From Bacteroidales bacterium (GTDB lineage Bacteria; Bacteroidota; Bacteroidia; Bacteroidales; NBLH01): a DNA stretch of 5,349 nt. Under the pieces are notes generated by a model. That model was not told the origin of the DNA. It did no database searches and saw nothing but the letters and a program-made list of their open reading frames with translations. Position numbers and translations under genes: made by a program. Positions 5,162 to 5,349 of this stretch are shown here, one piece after another (position 1 is the stretch's first letter; every line of letters begins with the position of its first letter). The stretch lies in contig JALWNR010000239.1 in NCBI GenBank assembly GCA_027083715.1, positions 1 to 5,349 of the forward strand, in the 5' to 3' direction.

Positions 5162-5349
5162 ATGAAAAAGACATTATTGTACCTCCTTATCGCTTTTACA
5201 GGCTTTGCATTTACAAGTGATAAACCTGCATATAAACTCTATAATCAGAAAGGAAAAGAAATAAAATACTCAAAAATGCTCAATGAGCTTAAAGATGCGG
5301 ATATTGTATTTTTTGGCGAAAACCATACAGACCCTATTTCACATTGGAT
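5162..5349 (+). CDS. ChaN-family protein, N-terminal part (cut by window end)
   Basis: The open frame runs from ATG 5162 past the window end; 62 codons are visible. Residues 1-18 form a signal peptide (MKKTLLYLLIAFTGFAFTS). Unlike many ChaN proteins described as lipoproteins, no lipobox cysteine is visible, so it may be soluble or anchored otherwise. Residues 48-55 (IVFFGENH) followed by TDPISHW carry the GExH motif that begins the ChaN-like domain (heme-binding uptake family, PF04187). Family members are about 250-300 residues, so most of the protein lies outside. Campylobacter ChaN binds heme and is linked to iron uptake; related domains occur in metalloprotease-like proteins, so heme binding here is only likely. 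It is transcribed separately from the cytochrome gene set, behind a terminator and its own promoter. Confidence 0.8.
   Translation, partial: MKKTLLYLLIAFTGFAFTSDKPAYKLYNQKGKEIKYSKMLNELKDADIVFFGENHTDPISHW

Noticed and set aside
1..5349. Mobile elements, CRISPR arrays, tRNA or rRNA genes
   Set aside because: No transposase or integrase, no spaced repeats, no cloverleaf or rRNA-like sequence was seen on either strand.

Overview
The window is AT-rich DNA, most likely from a member of the Bacteroidota. The clearest lineage sign is an exact TAnnTTTG -7 box with a TTTG -33 element (5094-5124). Poor Shine-Dalgarno sequences, A/T-rich start regions and lipoprotein or secreted protein styles typical of that phylum agree with it. 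The genus cannot be read from the sequence.

Layout. A gene on the minus strand (201-956) encodes a lipoprotein with two small beta-rich domains: an NrfJ-like domain and an OB-fold-like domain. A 519-base divergent intergenic region follows, with a 16-base perfect palindrome, a long hairpin and a pair of mutually exclusive small hairpins. On the plus strand comes a compact gene set: a Tat-exported four-cluster ferredoxin (1476-2393), a ten-helix NrfD/DsrP-type membrane protein (2415-3551), a membrane-anchored protein with two Ig-like domains (3585-4418), and a secreted monoheme cytochrome c (4528-4941). It ends at a strong intrinsic terminator (4958-4988). A separate transcription unit then starts at a textbook Bacteroidota promoter and encodes the N-terminal part of a ChaN-family protein, cut by the window end.

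How the genes fit together. The four plus-strand genes look like an envelope electron-transfer module. The NrfD-like protein would exchange electrons with menaquinol, the periplasmic ferredoxin would carry them across its Fe-S clusters, and the cytochrome c would link to an outside donor or acceptor. The arrangement recalls NrfBCD and DsrJOP. However, no molybdopterin enzyme, multiheme nitrite reductase or other catalytic subunit is present, and a single-heme cytochrome stands where those systems have multiheme proteins. The Ig-domain protein is not a part of any such complex that I recognise. The ferredoxin also lacks one cluster-ligand cysteine (Ala103 in motif I). This catalyst-free module is the most interesting content of the window; its substrate and direction of electron flow cannot be decided from sequence alone.
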